Shown: positions 1 through 7,116 of the stretch, one piece after another
How the letters are laid out: each line of letters starts with the position of its first letter
Position numbering within the stretch: position 1 is the first letter of the stretch
Assembly (NCBI GenBank): GCA_963656345.1
Contig: CAVKHY010000043.1
Coordinates: forward strand, 1 to 19,577
Length of the DNA: 19,577 bases
Direction: 5' to 3'
Source: CAKUFA01 sp963656345
GTDB lineage: Bacteria > Bacillota > Clostridia > Christensenellales > Aristaeellaceae
Notes under the pieces: generated by a model
Database searches by the model: none
Seen by the model: the letters and a program-made list of their open reading frames with translations, nothing else
Told to the model about the DNA's origin: nothing
Position numbers and translations under genes: made by a program

Positions 1-758
1 ATACTTTGCAGAGCAATAGGTGCACCCAGCTTCAAGATGCTGACGGAGCTTTTTTTGTCAAAATGCAGGTGGTTCTTCTCTACGGCAAAGGGAAGTCCTC
101 TCTTCCGAACCAGCACCAGCGACAGCACCACGCTGACGGCCTGCGCTGCCACCGTTGCAATAGCCGCTCCTGCTGCGCCTAAAGGAATAAACTTTGTCAA
201 TGTAATATCGCCGATGATATTCGTCACACAGGCGATCATCACAAAATAGAGAGGGGATTTCGCATCGCCAAGGCCGCGGAAAATGGCGCTGATCAGATTG
301 TATGCTACGATGAACAAACTGCCTGCGCTGCAGATACGGATGTAGGAAACCGTTTGCGAAAACGCCTCTGCCGGCGCATTGGTCACATGGGCGATCCACG
401 GTGCGGCCAGCACGGTGATGACGGTTAAAATTGCGCCAAGCACACCGAATACCCAAATGCTGCTGCCGATGGTTTTTGCTGTGCCGTCATGGTCTTTGCG
501 TCCTACATAGGTACCAAGCAAAACCGTGGAACCCATAGAGAGACCGGTAACCAGGCCTGTGATGATCTGCATGGTCTGTGAGCCGGTGGCAACGGCAGAT
601 ACATCTGCTGTTGTGCCGAATTTACCAACAGCCCAAAGATCCACTGCGCCATATAACGCCTGCAGCAGCAATGCCAACAGTACGGGAATGGAAAATTTCA
701 AAAGTGCCGGTAAAATCGGACCGGTCAGGAAATTGTTCTTTGCTTGCCTCATGGTCAT
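1..758 (-). CDS. MATE family multidrug/sodium efflux transporter (partial, N-terminal part)
   Basis: Only the first ~252 residues are present; the frame stays open to the left edge of the window. The translation begins MTMRQAKNNFLTGPILPALL and is strongly hydrophobic, with several membrane segments (about residues 15-37, 52-80, 95-120, 135-160, 170-220). The stretch reading GLGDAKSPLYF followed by NIIGD, then GAAGAAIATVAAQ, is the classic MATE arrangement (R-x-x-LGD-x-K/P, then a Gly/Ala-rich helix). Proteins of this family export drugs or metabolites across the inner membrane in exchange for Na+ or H+; the substrate cannot be read here. I chose the ATG at 758 because a GGAG sits 7 bases upstream, at the very end of the marR gene; ATG 752 is an alternative. 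It lies 2 bp after the MarR-type regulator, so the two are almost certainly cotranscribed and the regulator probably controls the pump. Confidence 0.9.
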   Translation of the reverse strand, partial: MTMRQAKNNFLTGPILPALLKFSIPVLLALLLQALYGAVDLWAVGKFGTTADVSAVATGSQTMQIITGLVTGLSMGSTVLLGTYVGRKDHDGTAKTIGSSIWVFGVLGAILTVITVLAAPWIAHVTNAPAEAFSQTVSYIRICSAGSLFIVAYNLISAIFRGLGDAKSPLYFVMIACVTNIIGDITLTKFIPLGAAGAAIATVAAQAVSVVLSLVLVRKRGLPFAVEKNHLHFDKKSSVSILKLGAPIALQS

Positions 759-760
759 TC

Positions 761-1201
761 TTACGCTCCGTTAATTTCCTCAAAGTTGATGTCGGAAATG
801 ATATCCAGCATCTCGCAAAACTTGTTGATTTCCTCCGGCGAAAAGCGATCCGTAATGCGCTGAATCGCCTCGCTGTCCTGACGGCGGAAGACTTTATACT
901 GGGGGATGGCCTCATCGTTGACGGAAAGATAGCTCTTGCGCTTGTCATGGGGATCGGGCGTCTTTGTGATAAGCCCCTGACGCAGCAATTCATTGAGCTT
1001 CAAAGTGACTCCGGGCTTTGATACATGAAGTAGCTCCGCCAGCTTGGATGCGGTGCAGGTGCCGTTCATCGTGTAGATCAGCTCGATGTACAGCAGGCTG
1101 TTGTAGGTGATGTTCTCATCCACAAACTGCTTGTTCATCAGCCGCAGGTCACATAGGGCCGAACTGTAATAAAAGGTGTCCAGGGATTTTCGTAGTTCCA
1201 T
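761..1201 (-). CDS. MarR family transcriptional regulator
   Basis: A 146-residue protein of the usual MarR length. A winged helix-turn-helix occupies about residues 40-100: the recognition-helix region reads SKLAELLHVSKPGVTLKLNE, followed by LLRQGLITKTPDPHDKRKSY, where the D-x-R-x wing (DPHDKRKS) is diagnostic of the family. N- and C-terminal helices would form the dimer interface. The start ATG has an ideal AAGGAGG about 8 bases upstream. It is the first gene of a two-gene unit with the MATE pump downstream, a common pairing in which the repressor releases the pump gene on binding a toxic ligand. An imperfect palindrome over its own -10 box fits autorepression. The ligand is unknown. Confidence 0.92.
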   Translation of the reverse strand: MELRKSLDTFYYSSALCDLRLMNKQFVDENITYNSLLYIELIYTMNGTCTASKLAELLHVSKPGVTLKLNELLRQGLITKTPDPHDKRKSYLSVNDEAIPQYKVFRRQDSEAIQRITDRFSPEEINKFCEMLDIISDINFEEINGA

Positions 1202-1222
1202 AACGGTATCCTCCTTGTTTGA

Positions 1223-1250
1223 TTAAGCTATTATCATTATTATAACTTAA
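1223..1250. promoter_or_regulatory. imperfect palindrome over the marR promoter, candidate MarR operator
   Basis: A 28-bp inverted repeat with half-sites TTAAGCTATTATCA and, on the opposite strand, TTAAGTTATAATAA (11 of 14 positions identical). It covers the -10 hexamer and the start region of the marR promoter. Size and position fit a MarR dimer site that would block RNA polymerase. Function is inferred from position and symmetry only. Confidence 0.55.
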
Positions 1251-1266
1251 CTAGCATAAAAGTCAA
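1239..1266 (-). promoter_or_regulatory. sigma-A-type promoter of the marR-MATE unit
   Basis: On the minus strand TTGACT (1266-1261) is followed by a 16-base spacer and TATAAT (1244-1239), close to the vegetative consensus. It lies about 40 bp upstream of the marR start codon. Confidence 0.8.
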
Positions 1267-1359
1267 CACACATATGAAAAAACAATCATATTTTTGTGGG
1301 GAGACAGCATTGCAGCGGAAAATGGAATGTGAAAATTCGATGAAAATACGAATGTTCCC

Positions 1360-1388
1360 TTGCGTTCGGTGTTTTTTTTTGCTATGAT
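1360..1388 (+). promoter_or_regulatory. promoter of the TRM11-like methyltransferase gene
   Basis: TTGCGT (1360-1365), a 17-base spacer containing a run of T, and TATGAT (1383-1388). A transcript starting near 1395 would have a leader of about 28 bases before ATG 1423. The promoter also rules out the in-frame TTG at 1360 as a start codon, since that TTG is the -35 box. Confidence 0.65.
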
Positions 1389-1422
1389 GAAACCATCAAT
1401 GGAAAGAAGCAAAGAGGGTTCT

Positions 1423-2436
1423 ATGCGCTATCTTTTTCAATTGCTGCCGCATGCGAATGTTCGTTATCGTGCCGGTCAGTCTGTGCTGGGTATGTCTGAA
1501 TTAGGAAGTATGCTGCAAGCCATGGGGGTCAACGATCCGGTTGGATCTTGCAGCCTAGGCGGAGCTGAATTTCTTTTTGTTGATACGGAAACCTTGTCAC
1601 AACACCAATTGAATGTGCTGGGCAGGCATTCGGCTTTGATGATGGTGTGCGTACAGGAGGGTGAGCTTCTTCGTCCTATTGACTTTGAGTCGTCAGATTA
1701 TTTGCCGAAGGATTTGGCGGAGGTGCTGAAGTACAAGGGCAAGACCAGCCCTGCCTTCACCCGCATGATGATCAACATGGCCTGCGCTGCCGCCGGAAGG
1801 CTGGAAACGGAACGACCTGTTACCGTGCTGGATCCCATGTGCGGTAAAGGCACCACGCTGTTTTGTGCCTTGGAAATGGGGATGAACGGCGTGGGTCTGG
1901 ATGTGGATCGGAAAGATCTGCAGGAAGCGGCGAATCATCTGGAGCGATACTGTACCATGCATCGCCTCAAGCATAGCTTGAAACAGGGGGCGGAAACCTG
2001 CGGAAAAGTATCCGTTCCTTGGGCAGCCTACACCCTGGCGGATACGAAGGAGCATTATACTGCCGGGGATACACGAAGGCTGAAATTTTTCCAATGCGAC
2101 ACGGCGCTTGCCCCAAGCCTTTTGAAAAAGGAAAGGACGGATGTTCTGATCGTCGACCTGCCTTATGGTGTGCAGCATGCACCCCAAGACGGACGTAAGC
2201 CTGAAAGCTTTACGATGCTGATGCGCCGGGCACTGCCGGCATGGAAGCAAGCGCTGCAGAAAGATGGCGCCGCTGCTATCAGTTTCAACACATTGACACT
2301 GAAAAGGGAAGTCCTGACGTCCATGTTGACGGAAGCCGGTTTCGTTCCCTTGGAGGAGAAGCCTTATGGAGCGCTTCCGCACTTTGTGGAGCAAGCAGTG
2401 ACACGGGACGTGGTGATTGCCTTGGCATCCGGCTGA
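1423..2436 (+). CDS. TRM11-like SAM-dependent RNA methyltransferase
   Basis: A 337-residue protein. SAM-binding motif I is DPMCGKGTTL (D137 onward), followed by GVGLDVD, where the acidic residue would hold the SAM ribose. The catalytic motif IV is DLPYG (residues 245-249), a variant of the N/D-P-P-Y motif of amino- and guanine-N2-methyltransferases. Firmicute homologues of this type are annotated as TRM11 family; TRM11 makes N2-methylguanosine in tRNA, so a tRNA or other RNA substrate is likely but not shown. The N-terminal ~130 residues lack an obvious THUMP motif that I can identify. I prefer ATG 1423 because it has GAGG 6 bases upstream and lies downstream of a good promoter; the upstream in-frame codons fall within or just after that promoter. 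No clear terminator separates it from rho. Confidence 0.82.
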   Translation: MRYLFQLLPHANVRYRAGQSVLGMSELGSMLQAMGVNDPVGSCSLGGAEFLFVDTETLSQHQLNVLGRHSALMMVCVQEGELLRPIDFESSDYLPKDLAEVLKYKGKTSPAFTRMMINMACAAAGRLETERPVTVLDPMCGKGTTLFCALEMGMNGVGLDVDRKDLQEAANHLERYCTMHRLKHSLKQGAETCGKVSVPWAAYTLADTKEHYTAGDTRRLKFFQCDTALAPSLLKKERTDVLIVDLPYGVQHAPQDGRKPESFTMLMRRALPAWKQALQKDGAAAISFNTLTLKREVLTSMLTEAGFVPLEEKPYGALPHFVEQAVTRDVVIALASG

Positions 2437-2556
2437 TGCTTCCATAGCGGCTAAGGGTAAAACTGCATAGATGCCATTGATCTATTGGTTCACAACATTT
2501 TGATTCATCGTATTAGGTTATATTTCTTTTGCATACAAATCAAGGAGGAGAGCAAA

Positions 2557-4608
2557 TTGACCGCGAGCGAACTTTCTGCTATGACAGTGCTTGAACTGCG
2601 TAAGGTAGCAAAGAGCAAAGGAGTAAAGCTAAGCGCAGGCATTTCCAAAGCGGAAATTGTGGAACGCATAGCCAAGGCGTATGCTGCAGATGAACCGGCA
2701 AAGGTGGAGACACAGGCGGAGCCTCAGAAGGCACGGGAAGAGGCAGGTCTGACGGAAGATGTCCAGCCTTCTGCCAATGCAGATGTTAAGCCGGAAGGCA
2801 ACACCGCAGCGCAGCCCCAATTCCGACAGGCTTGGCACGCCCCGGCTGTTCAGCCCCGGTACAGCAGCCGTCCGGCTTATCAGGCGCCTGCTTATGGTCA
2901 GCGGTCTTCTTCTTGGCAGGGACGTACCAATACCACCAGAACCGCTGGGGATGATACGCCCCGCTATCAGCAGAGCGATGCCCCAAACTTCCGCCAGACG
3001 GTGCGCCCTAGTGGCTTTACACCTCGCTTTGGACCGGAGGCACAGGATCCCGTGGCTCCTGCTCAGCCTAGTGACGATTATCGTGGGTATCGGACAGAAG
3101 CTCCCCGTAGTGCTTATGGTCAACCTCGTGGGTATGGTCAGGATCGCCCTGTGCAAAGCGACCGTGGGTATGGCCAGGATCGCCCCATGCAGAGTGATCG
3201 CGGGTATGGCCAGGATCGTCCCATGCAGAGTGACCGCGGGTATAGCCAGGATCGTCCCGTACAAAATGACCGTGGCTACGACCGTGGCTATGATCGGGGA
3301 ACACGTGGCTACGACAGTCAGCCTCAGGGCGGCTATTACAATCGTGATCAGGGCAGCTACGACCGGGCTGGCTATGCGCCCCGTCCTTCCTATGGTGCAC
3401 CTCGGCAGGATGCGCCCATGACGGACGGCAGCATGCCAAGCATGGCTGTAAGCGAAATGCTATCCGCTAGCGACTGCCCGGAAGGCAAGGGCGTGCTGGA
3501 AATGCATCCCGACGGATACGGCTTCCTGCGCTCCAAGTCTTTCCTACCATCGGCAAAGGATATTTACATTTCCATGGCACAGATTCGCCGCTTTGGCCTG
3601 CGCACGGGCGATTACGTGGTGGGCAAGACCCGCCCCCAGCGGGACTGCGATAAGTTTGCCGCTATGCTGTATATCACCACGGTGAACGGCGTGCCGGTGG
3701 ATGAGACGCTGGATCGCCCCCTTTATGATGAATTGACTCCGGTGTATCCTACGCGGCGGATTGATTTGGACTGCCATGACGGGGAAAAGATCGACACCAT
3801 GCGACTGGTGGATTTGATGGCGCCTTTGGGCTTCGGCCAGCGTGCCTTGGTGCTCTGCCCGCCGAATACCGGCAAAAAGGAATTGCTGGAAGACTTCGCT
3901 AATGTGATTCACAAGAATCACCCGGACGCGGAGGTACTGGTACTCCTCATCGACGAAAATCCGGAAGATGTGACTATTTTCCGTGAGGCAGTGGCGTGCC
4001 AGGTGATCGCTTCCACCTTTGATCAGCCGCCGGAAAGTCACCTTCGCCTGACGGATTTGGTGCTGGAACGGGCGGAACGTTTGGTGGAGCAGGGCAAGGA
4101 TGTGGTATTGATTGTGGACAGCCTGACCCGGCTGGCCAAGACCTATACCACCACGGCTGCCCAGCAGGGACGGAGCGTTCCCGGCATGGTGAACCCCACC
4201 AGCCTGTTCCGCGCGAAGAAGCTGTTCGGCGCAGCTCGCTGCATGAAGGAAGGCGGCAGCCTGACTGTGATCGGCACCATGAATGTGGAGACGGAGTCCC
4301 GTGTGGATGATACCATTGTGGAGGAATTTCGGGGGACAGCCAACATGGTGCTGGTGCTGGATCAGGCGGTTGCCAAGGCCGGCGTAAAGCCTGCCTTCAA
4401 CCTGCAGCAATGCGGCACCAAGAAGGCGGAAGCTCTGCTGACCAAGGAACAGGCAGAGGGCATTACCCTGACCCGGCAAATCCTTGGTTCCACGCCCTCG
4501 GCGACTGCCATTCCGCAGCTGCTGAGCATGATGGATAAGGTGGACTCCAATGCCACTTTCCTGACCCGCATCAAAGACTGGGCGGCGCTGATGCAGAATA
4601 GCCGGTAA
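2557..4608 (+). CDS. rho: transcription termination factor Rho, divergent ATPase and long repetitive insert
   Basis: About 683 residues, against ~420 for E. coli Rho. Domains in order: an N-terminal Rho_N helical domain (about 1-45, LELRKVAKSKGV); a low-complexity insert rich in Gly, Tyr, Gln, Arg and Asp (about 50-300) with four 12-residue repeats; an OB-fold RNA-binding domain (about 306-380; GVLEMHPDGYGFLRS, DIYIS, QIRRFGLRTGD); and the RecA-like ATPase (about 395-683). Walker A reads PPNTGKKE (435-442), against PPKAGKT in E. coli. E467 of LIDENPEDV and D521 of VDSLTR match the catalytic Glu and Walker B Asp. The usual Arg after the Glu is Asn468, and the arginine-finger position in GTRKE is Lys622 (GTKKA). 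TTG 2557 is chosen because AAGGAGGAG lies 6 bases upstream; ATG 2581 is an alternative. The gene sits just upstream of rpmE, its usual clostridial place. Confidence 0.95.
   Translation: MTASELSAMTVLELRKVAKSKGVKLSAGISKAEIVERIAKAYAADEPAKVETQAEPQKAREEAGLTEDVQPSANADVKPEGNTAAQPQFRQAWHAPAVQPRYSSRPAYQAPAYGQRSSSWQGRTNTTRTAGDDTPRYQQSDAPNFRQTVRPSGFTPRFGPEAQDPVAPAQPSDDYRGYRTEAPRSAYGQPRGYGQDRPVQSDRGYGQDRPMQSDRGYGQDRPMQSDRGYSQDRPVQNDRGYDRGYDRGTRGYDSQPQGGYYNRDQGSYDRAGYAPRPSYGAPRQDAPMTDGSMPSMAVSEMLSASDCPEGKGVLEMHPDGYGFLRSKSFLPSAKDIYISMAQIRRFGLRTGDYVVGKTRPQRDCDKFAAMLYITTVNGVPVDETLDRPLYDELTPVYPTRRIDLDCHDGEKIDTMRLVDLMAPLGFGQRALVLCPPNTGKKELLEDFANVIHKNHPDAEVLVLLIDENPEDVTIFREAVACQVIASTFDQPPESHLRLTDLVLERAERLVEQGKDVVLIVDSLTRLAKTYTTTAAQQGRSVPGMVNPTSLFRAKKLFGAARCMKEGGSLTVIGTMNVETESRVDDTIVEEFRGTANMVLVLDQAVAKAGVKPAFNLQQCGTKKAEALLTKEQAEGITLTRQILGSTPSATAIPQLLSMMDKVDSNATFLTRIKDWAALMQNSR
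3130..3273 (+). repeat. four tandem 36-bp units inside rho (12-residue protein repeat)
   Basis: Units begin at 3130, 3166, 3202 and 3238. Each encodes a version of GYGQDRPVQSDR, with V/M, G/S and S/N changes in some copies. The repeat then decays into GYDRGYDRG-type sequence up to about 3400. Units are direct and contiguous with no spacers, and 36 bp keeps the frame, so copy number could change without breaking the gene. Confidence 0.92.
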
Positions 4609-4707
4609 GCGGTCGCTCGGATTGATGATAGAGCGGTGAAGCGGCTTTACTCAAAGACCTTGGCCTCATGTATCATTCCGAAGGAATAAGCTGGTTTTCG
4701 GGAGGGT

Positions 4708-4743
4708 GCGGGAGGGGCTTTTGCCTCAAAAGCCGCCTCCCGC
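4708..4743 (+). terminator. long GC-rich hairpin after rho, without a U-tract
   Basis: GCGGGAGG plus GGCTTTTG pairs with CAAAAGCC plus CCTCCCGC, giving a near-perfect stem of about 16 bp with one bulged base and a 3-4 base loop. It lies 100 bases after the rho stop and just before the rpmE promoter. The sequence after it is A-rich (AAATCATT), so it is not a standard intrinsic terminator. It could end transcription weakly, protect the rho mRNA 3' end, or act in regulation. Confidence 0.55.
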
Positions 4744-4771
4744 AAATCATTCGCACACATGAAAAAAAGGC

Positions 4772-4800
4772 TTGCATTTTATGTGGTGCTATGATACAAT
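4772..4800 (+). promoter_or_regulatory. promoter of rpmE
   Basis: TTGCAT (4772-4777), a 17-base spacer and TACAAT (4795-4800). Transcription from about 4807 would give a leader of some 47 bases before rpmE. That leader contains separated CGCG segments (near 4807 and 4833) that could pair; a ribosomal-protein leader function is possible but not demonstrated. Confidence 0.75.
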
Positions 4801-4853
4801 GGTCTACGCGGCATAGAGCCGATCATTGCATACGCGAAAGAGGTGAAAAAGCA

Positions 4854-5054
4854 ATGAAGGAAAAGATTCATCCCCAGTACGGCAAATGCATCGTTCGCTG
4901 CGTGTGCGGTGAGACGTTTGAGACCGGTTCCACGAAGAAGGAACTGAAGGTGGATATCTGCTCAAAGTGCCACCCCTTCTACACCGGCAAGCAGAAGCTG
5001 GTGGATACCGGCGGACGCGTCGATCGCTTCAAGAAGCGCTTCGGCATGGAGTGA
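4854..5054 (+). CDS. rpmE: 50S ribosomal protein L31, zinc-binding form
   Basis: A 66-residue protein starting MKEKIHPQYGKCIVRCVCG. Cysteines C16, C18, C36 and C39 (CVCG and CSKCHPFYTGKQ) match the zinc ligands of the C+ type of L31, and C12 is an extra cysteine. The C-terminal GGRVDRFKKRF is the conserved rRNA-binding tail of the family. L31 bridges the large and small ribosomal subunits at the central protuberance. The start ATG has an AGAGGTG about 8 bases upstream. Its own promoter lies upstream and a strong terminator downstream, so it can be made apart from rho. Because it is the zinc-dependent form, many relatives pair it with a zinc-free paralogue elsewhere in the genome; none is seen here. 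Confidence 0.97.
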   Translation: MKEKIHPQYGKCIVRCVCGETFETGSTKKELKVDICSKCHPFYTGKQKLVDTGGRVDRFKKRFGME

Positions 5055-5062
5055 GTCCATTT

Positions 5063-5101
5063 ACAGTGCATCGCATATGCGGTGCACTGTTTTGTTTTTT
5101 T
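5063..5101 (+). terminator. intrinsic terminator of rpmE
   Basis: ACAGTGCATCGC pairs with GCGGTGCACTGT (one U-G wobble) around an ATAT loop, followed directly by TTTTGTTTTTTT. It starts 8 bases after the rpmE stop codon. Confidence 0.92.
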
Positions 5102-5246
5102 AGCGGCCAAGGAGAGCGAAGAACCCTGCAGCTGGTTTTTTTCATGCCAGGCAGGGAAAGAAACCCTCTTGGGCGAATGAATCATACGGGGCTTTGCCCA
5201 TGCATGCATACATAAGCGTCCATGCGGGCGCAGAAATGAGGAAAAA

Positions 5247-6272
5247 ATGAGCGAGAAGCAAAAGGCTTGCCCGAGAGTGGATATCGGCGGCCAAGCCGTG
5301 ATGGAAGGCGTGATGATGAAGGGACCGGAGGCACTGGCCATTGCGGTGCGCCGCCCTGACGGAACCATTGTGGTGAAGCGTCGGGATTGTCCGCCGCTGA
5401 GCCGCAAGCATAAATGGATGGGCTACCCCTTCCTTCGTGGCATGGTGAATATGGTGAACATGCTGGTGATGGGCATGACCACCCTGCAGGAATCCACCGA
5501 AATGCTTGGCGTGCTGGATGAGGAACCTACCAAGTTTGAAAAATGGCTGGCTAAGAAGCTTGGCAAGGGTATTGATAAAATTGTGATGGCTGTGGCTGTG
5601 GTGCTGGCAGTAATCATGTCGGTAGGGTTGTTTATCCTGATTCCTACGGCTGTAGAAAAGGGCATGCTGAATCTGGGACTTTCTGTTACGGGGGCAACCC
5701 TTGTGGGCGGCGTGGTGAAAATCTTGTTGCTGATCGGCTACATGATTTTCTGCGGCTTTGTGCCGGATGTGCGCAGAACCTTCCAATATCATGGCGCAGA
5801 ACACAAGACGGTTTATTGCCATGAGGCGGATCTGCCCCTGACGCCGGAAAATGCGGCTCAGTTTACCACTCTGCATCCCCGCTGCGGCACGGCCTTCCTG
5901 CTGATTGTGTTTGTCATCAGCATGCTGGTGGCGCTGATTGTGGGGCAGCACGTCCATCAATTTTTCTGGCGATTCCTGATGCACATCGCCCTGCTGCCCA
6001 TTGTAGCCGGTCTCAGCTATGAGGTGCTGAAGGGGCTGGCACACAGCGAAAGCAAACTGGCAAAGATTTTGCGTTGGCCGGGCTTGCAGATGCAGCGGCT
6101 TACCACCCGTCAGCCGGATGCGAAAATGCTGGAGTGTGCCATTGTTGCCATGAATGTGGCTCTGTACGGCATGCCCAAGCACAGTGAAAAAACGGCGGAA
6201 GGTTATGCAGTGCTTCATCGCTATGAAGAAGCTGACCCGGGCTATGAAGGAGCAGAGGAGAAGCAGGCATGA
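5247..6272 (+). CDS. DUF1385 family membrane protein (YqhQ-like)
   Basis: A 341-residue protein with the DUF1385 signatures GGQAVMEGVMMKGP near the N-terminus, HGAEHKTVYCHE in the middle (about 190), HPRCGTAFLLIV and PIVAGLSYE. Several membrane segments lie at about residues 112-135, 150-172, 210-232 and 240-262. The conserved His, Glu and Cys residues led some databases to name it a metal-dependent enzyme, but its function is not established as far as I know. ATG 5247 has GAGG about 6 bases upstream. It opens the long gene run that continues with prmC and prfA, and its stop overlaps the prmC start (ATGA), so translation is probably coupled. No convincing promoter was found in the 145 bases between the rpmE terminator and this gene. 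Confidence 0.92.
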   Translation: MSEKQKACPRVDIGGQAVMEGVMMKGPEALAIAVRRPDGTIVVKRRDCPPLSRKHKWMGYPFLRGMVNMVNMLVMGMTTLQESTEMLGVLDEEPTKFEKWLAKKLGKGIDKIVMAVAVVLAVIMSVGLFILIPTAVEKGMLNLGLSVTGATLVGGVVKILLLIGYMIFCGFVPDVRRTFQYHGAEHKTVYCHEADLPLTPENAAQFTTLHPRCGTAFLLIVFVISMLVALIVGQHVHQFFWRFLMHIALLPIVAGLSYEVLKGLAHSESKLAKILRWPGLQMQRLTTRQPDAKMLECAIVAMNVALYGMPKHSEKTAEGYAVLHRYEEADPGYEGAEEKQA

Positions 6273-7111
6273 CTCCTCGCATGCTGCTGCTGGACGCAGC
6301 AAAACGCCTGCAAGCGGCTGAAATTCCTGACCCACAGGTGGACGGAGCATTGCTCCTTGCTCACCTGACGGGACGGCACCCGCTGGAACTTCGGCTGGAC
6401 GGGGAAAGCCAGCTTGCGGAAGAGACGGTTGTCGCATTTGAAACGCTGCTGAAAAAAAGATTGCAGCGCTATCCTTTGCAATACCTAACGGGAGAAGCAA
6501 ACTTCTTCGGCCGGATATTTTGCGTGGATGAACGGGTACTGATTCCTCGGCCGGAAACGGAATTGCTTGCCGAAAAGACTGTGCAGGCATTGAAGAAATT
6601 TCCGTCGCCTGCCCAGGCACTGGATCTGTGCTGCGGCAGCGGCTGTATCGGCATTACCATGGCCCTGGAAATGCCGGCAGCGGCGGTAACACTGACAGAC
6701 TTGTCGGCGGCTGCTTTAGCAGTGGCGAAGGACAACGCCGAGACGTTGCAGGCAAAGGTGACTTTTCGGCAGGGAGACCTGTTCATGGCAGTGCCAGGGC
6801 AGCAGTTTCAGGTTATCGTTTCTAATCCTCCTTACATTCCTGACGGCGAATGCAGCGCATTGCAACAGGAAGTGCGGTGTGAACCCCTGACTGCCCTGGC
6901 AGGGGGAGCGGACGGATTGGAATTTTACAGGCGAATCGCCAAGGAAGCGCCGGAGCATCTGACAATCGGCGGTATGCTGCTGCTGGAAGTAGGCTGGAAT
7001 CAGGCACAGCAAGTCGGTGAACTGCTGCAGCAAGCCGGCTTGGATGTGCTGAGTATCGATCAGGATTGGCAGGGCATCCCCAGAATGATAACGGCAAAAA
7101 AGACGAGGTGA
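6269..7111 (+). CDS. prmC: peptide chain release factor N5-glutamine methyltransferase
   Basis: A 280-residue protein of normal PrmC length. An N-terminal helical domain (about 1-80) precedes QYLTGEANFFG and LIPRPETE, both typical of PrmC. SAM motif I is DLCCGSGCIG (from D119). The catalytic motif NPPY is at 186-189 (SNPPYIP), which binds the glutamine amide of the release-factor GGQ loop. LALAGGADGLEFYRRI-like sequence follows, as in the family. PrmC methylates the GGQ glutamine of RF1 and RF2, raising termination efficiency. Its start overlaps the end of the DUF1385 gene by 4 bases, and its substrate gene prfA follows within 5 bases, the conserved bacterial pairing. Confidence 0.96.
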   Translation: MTPRMLLLDAAKRLQAAEIPDPQVDGALLLAHLTGRHPLELRLDGESQLAEETVVAFETLLKKRLQRYPLQYLTGEANFFGRIFCVDERVLIPRPETELLAEKTVQALKKFPSPAQALDLCCGSGCIGITMALEMPAAAVTLTDLSAAALAVAKDNAETLQAKVTFRQGDLFMAVPGQQFQVIVSNPPYIPDGECSALQQEVRCEPLTALAGGADGLEFYRRIAKEAPEHLTIGGMLLLEVGWNQAQQVGELLQQAGLDVLSIDQDWQGIPRMITAKKTR

Positions 7112-7116
7112 ATGGC

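Noticed and set aside
1360..1422. Upstream TTG and ATG starts for the TRM11-like gene
   Set aside because: The TTG is the -35 box of a good promoter, and the region lacks a ribosome binding site until the GAGG before ATG 1423.
2437..2556. A promoter or terminator between the TRM11-like gene and rho
   Set aside because: Only weak AT-rich matches (TTCACA with TATTAG at 16 bases) and a 6-bp AT stem (ATAGAT/ATCTAT) were found; neither is convincing.
3130..3273. Regular 36-bp repeats that could be taken for a CRISPR array
   Set aside because: The units are contiguous without spacers, lie in frame inside rho and encode a clean 12-residue protein repeat.
3544..4479. A 311-residue minus-strand frame opposite the rho ATPase
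   Set aside because: Shadow of the rho codon pattern; the plus-strand frame has clear Rho motifs.
4668..4853. A longer rpmE product starting at 4668
   Set aside because: It would add 62 residues not found in L31, read through the hairpin and promoter, and lacks a ribosome binding site.
5102..5246. A promoter for the DUF1385-prmC-prfA run
   Set aside because: The gap after the rpmE terminator should contain one, but no hexamer pair with good match and spacing stood out (ATGCATGCATACAT is repetitive only), so I do not call it.
5142..6620. A 492-residue open frame on the minus strand
   Set aside because: It is antisense to the DUF1385 and prmC genes, has a His/Gln-rich composition typical of a shadow frame, and shows no recognisable domain or ribosome binding site.
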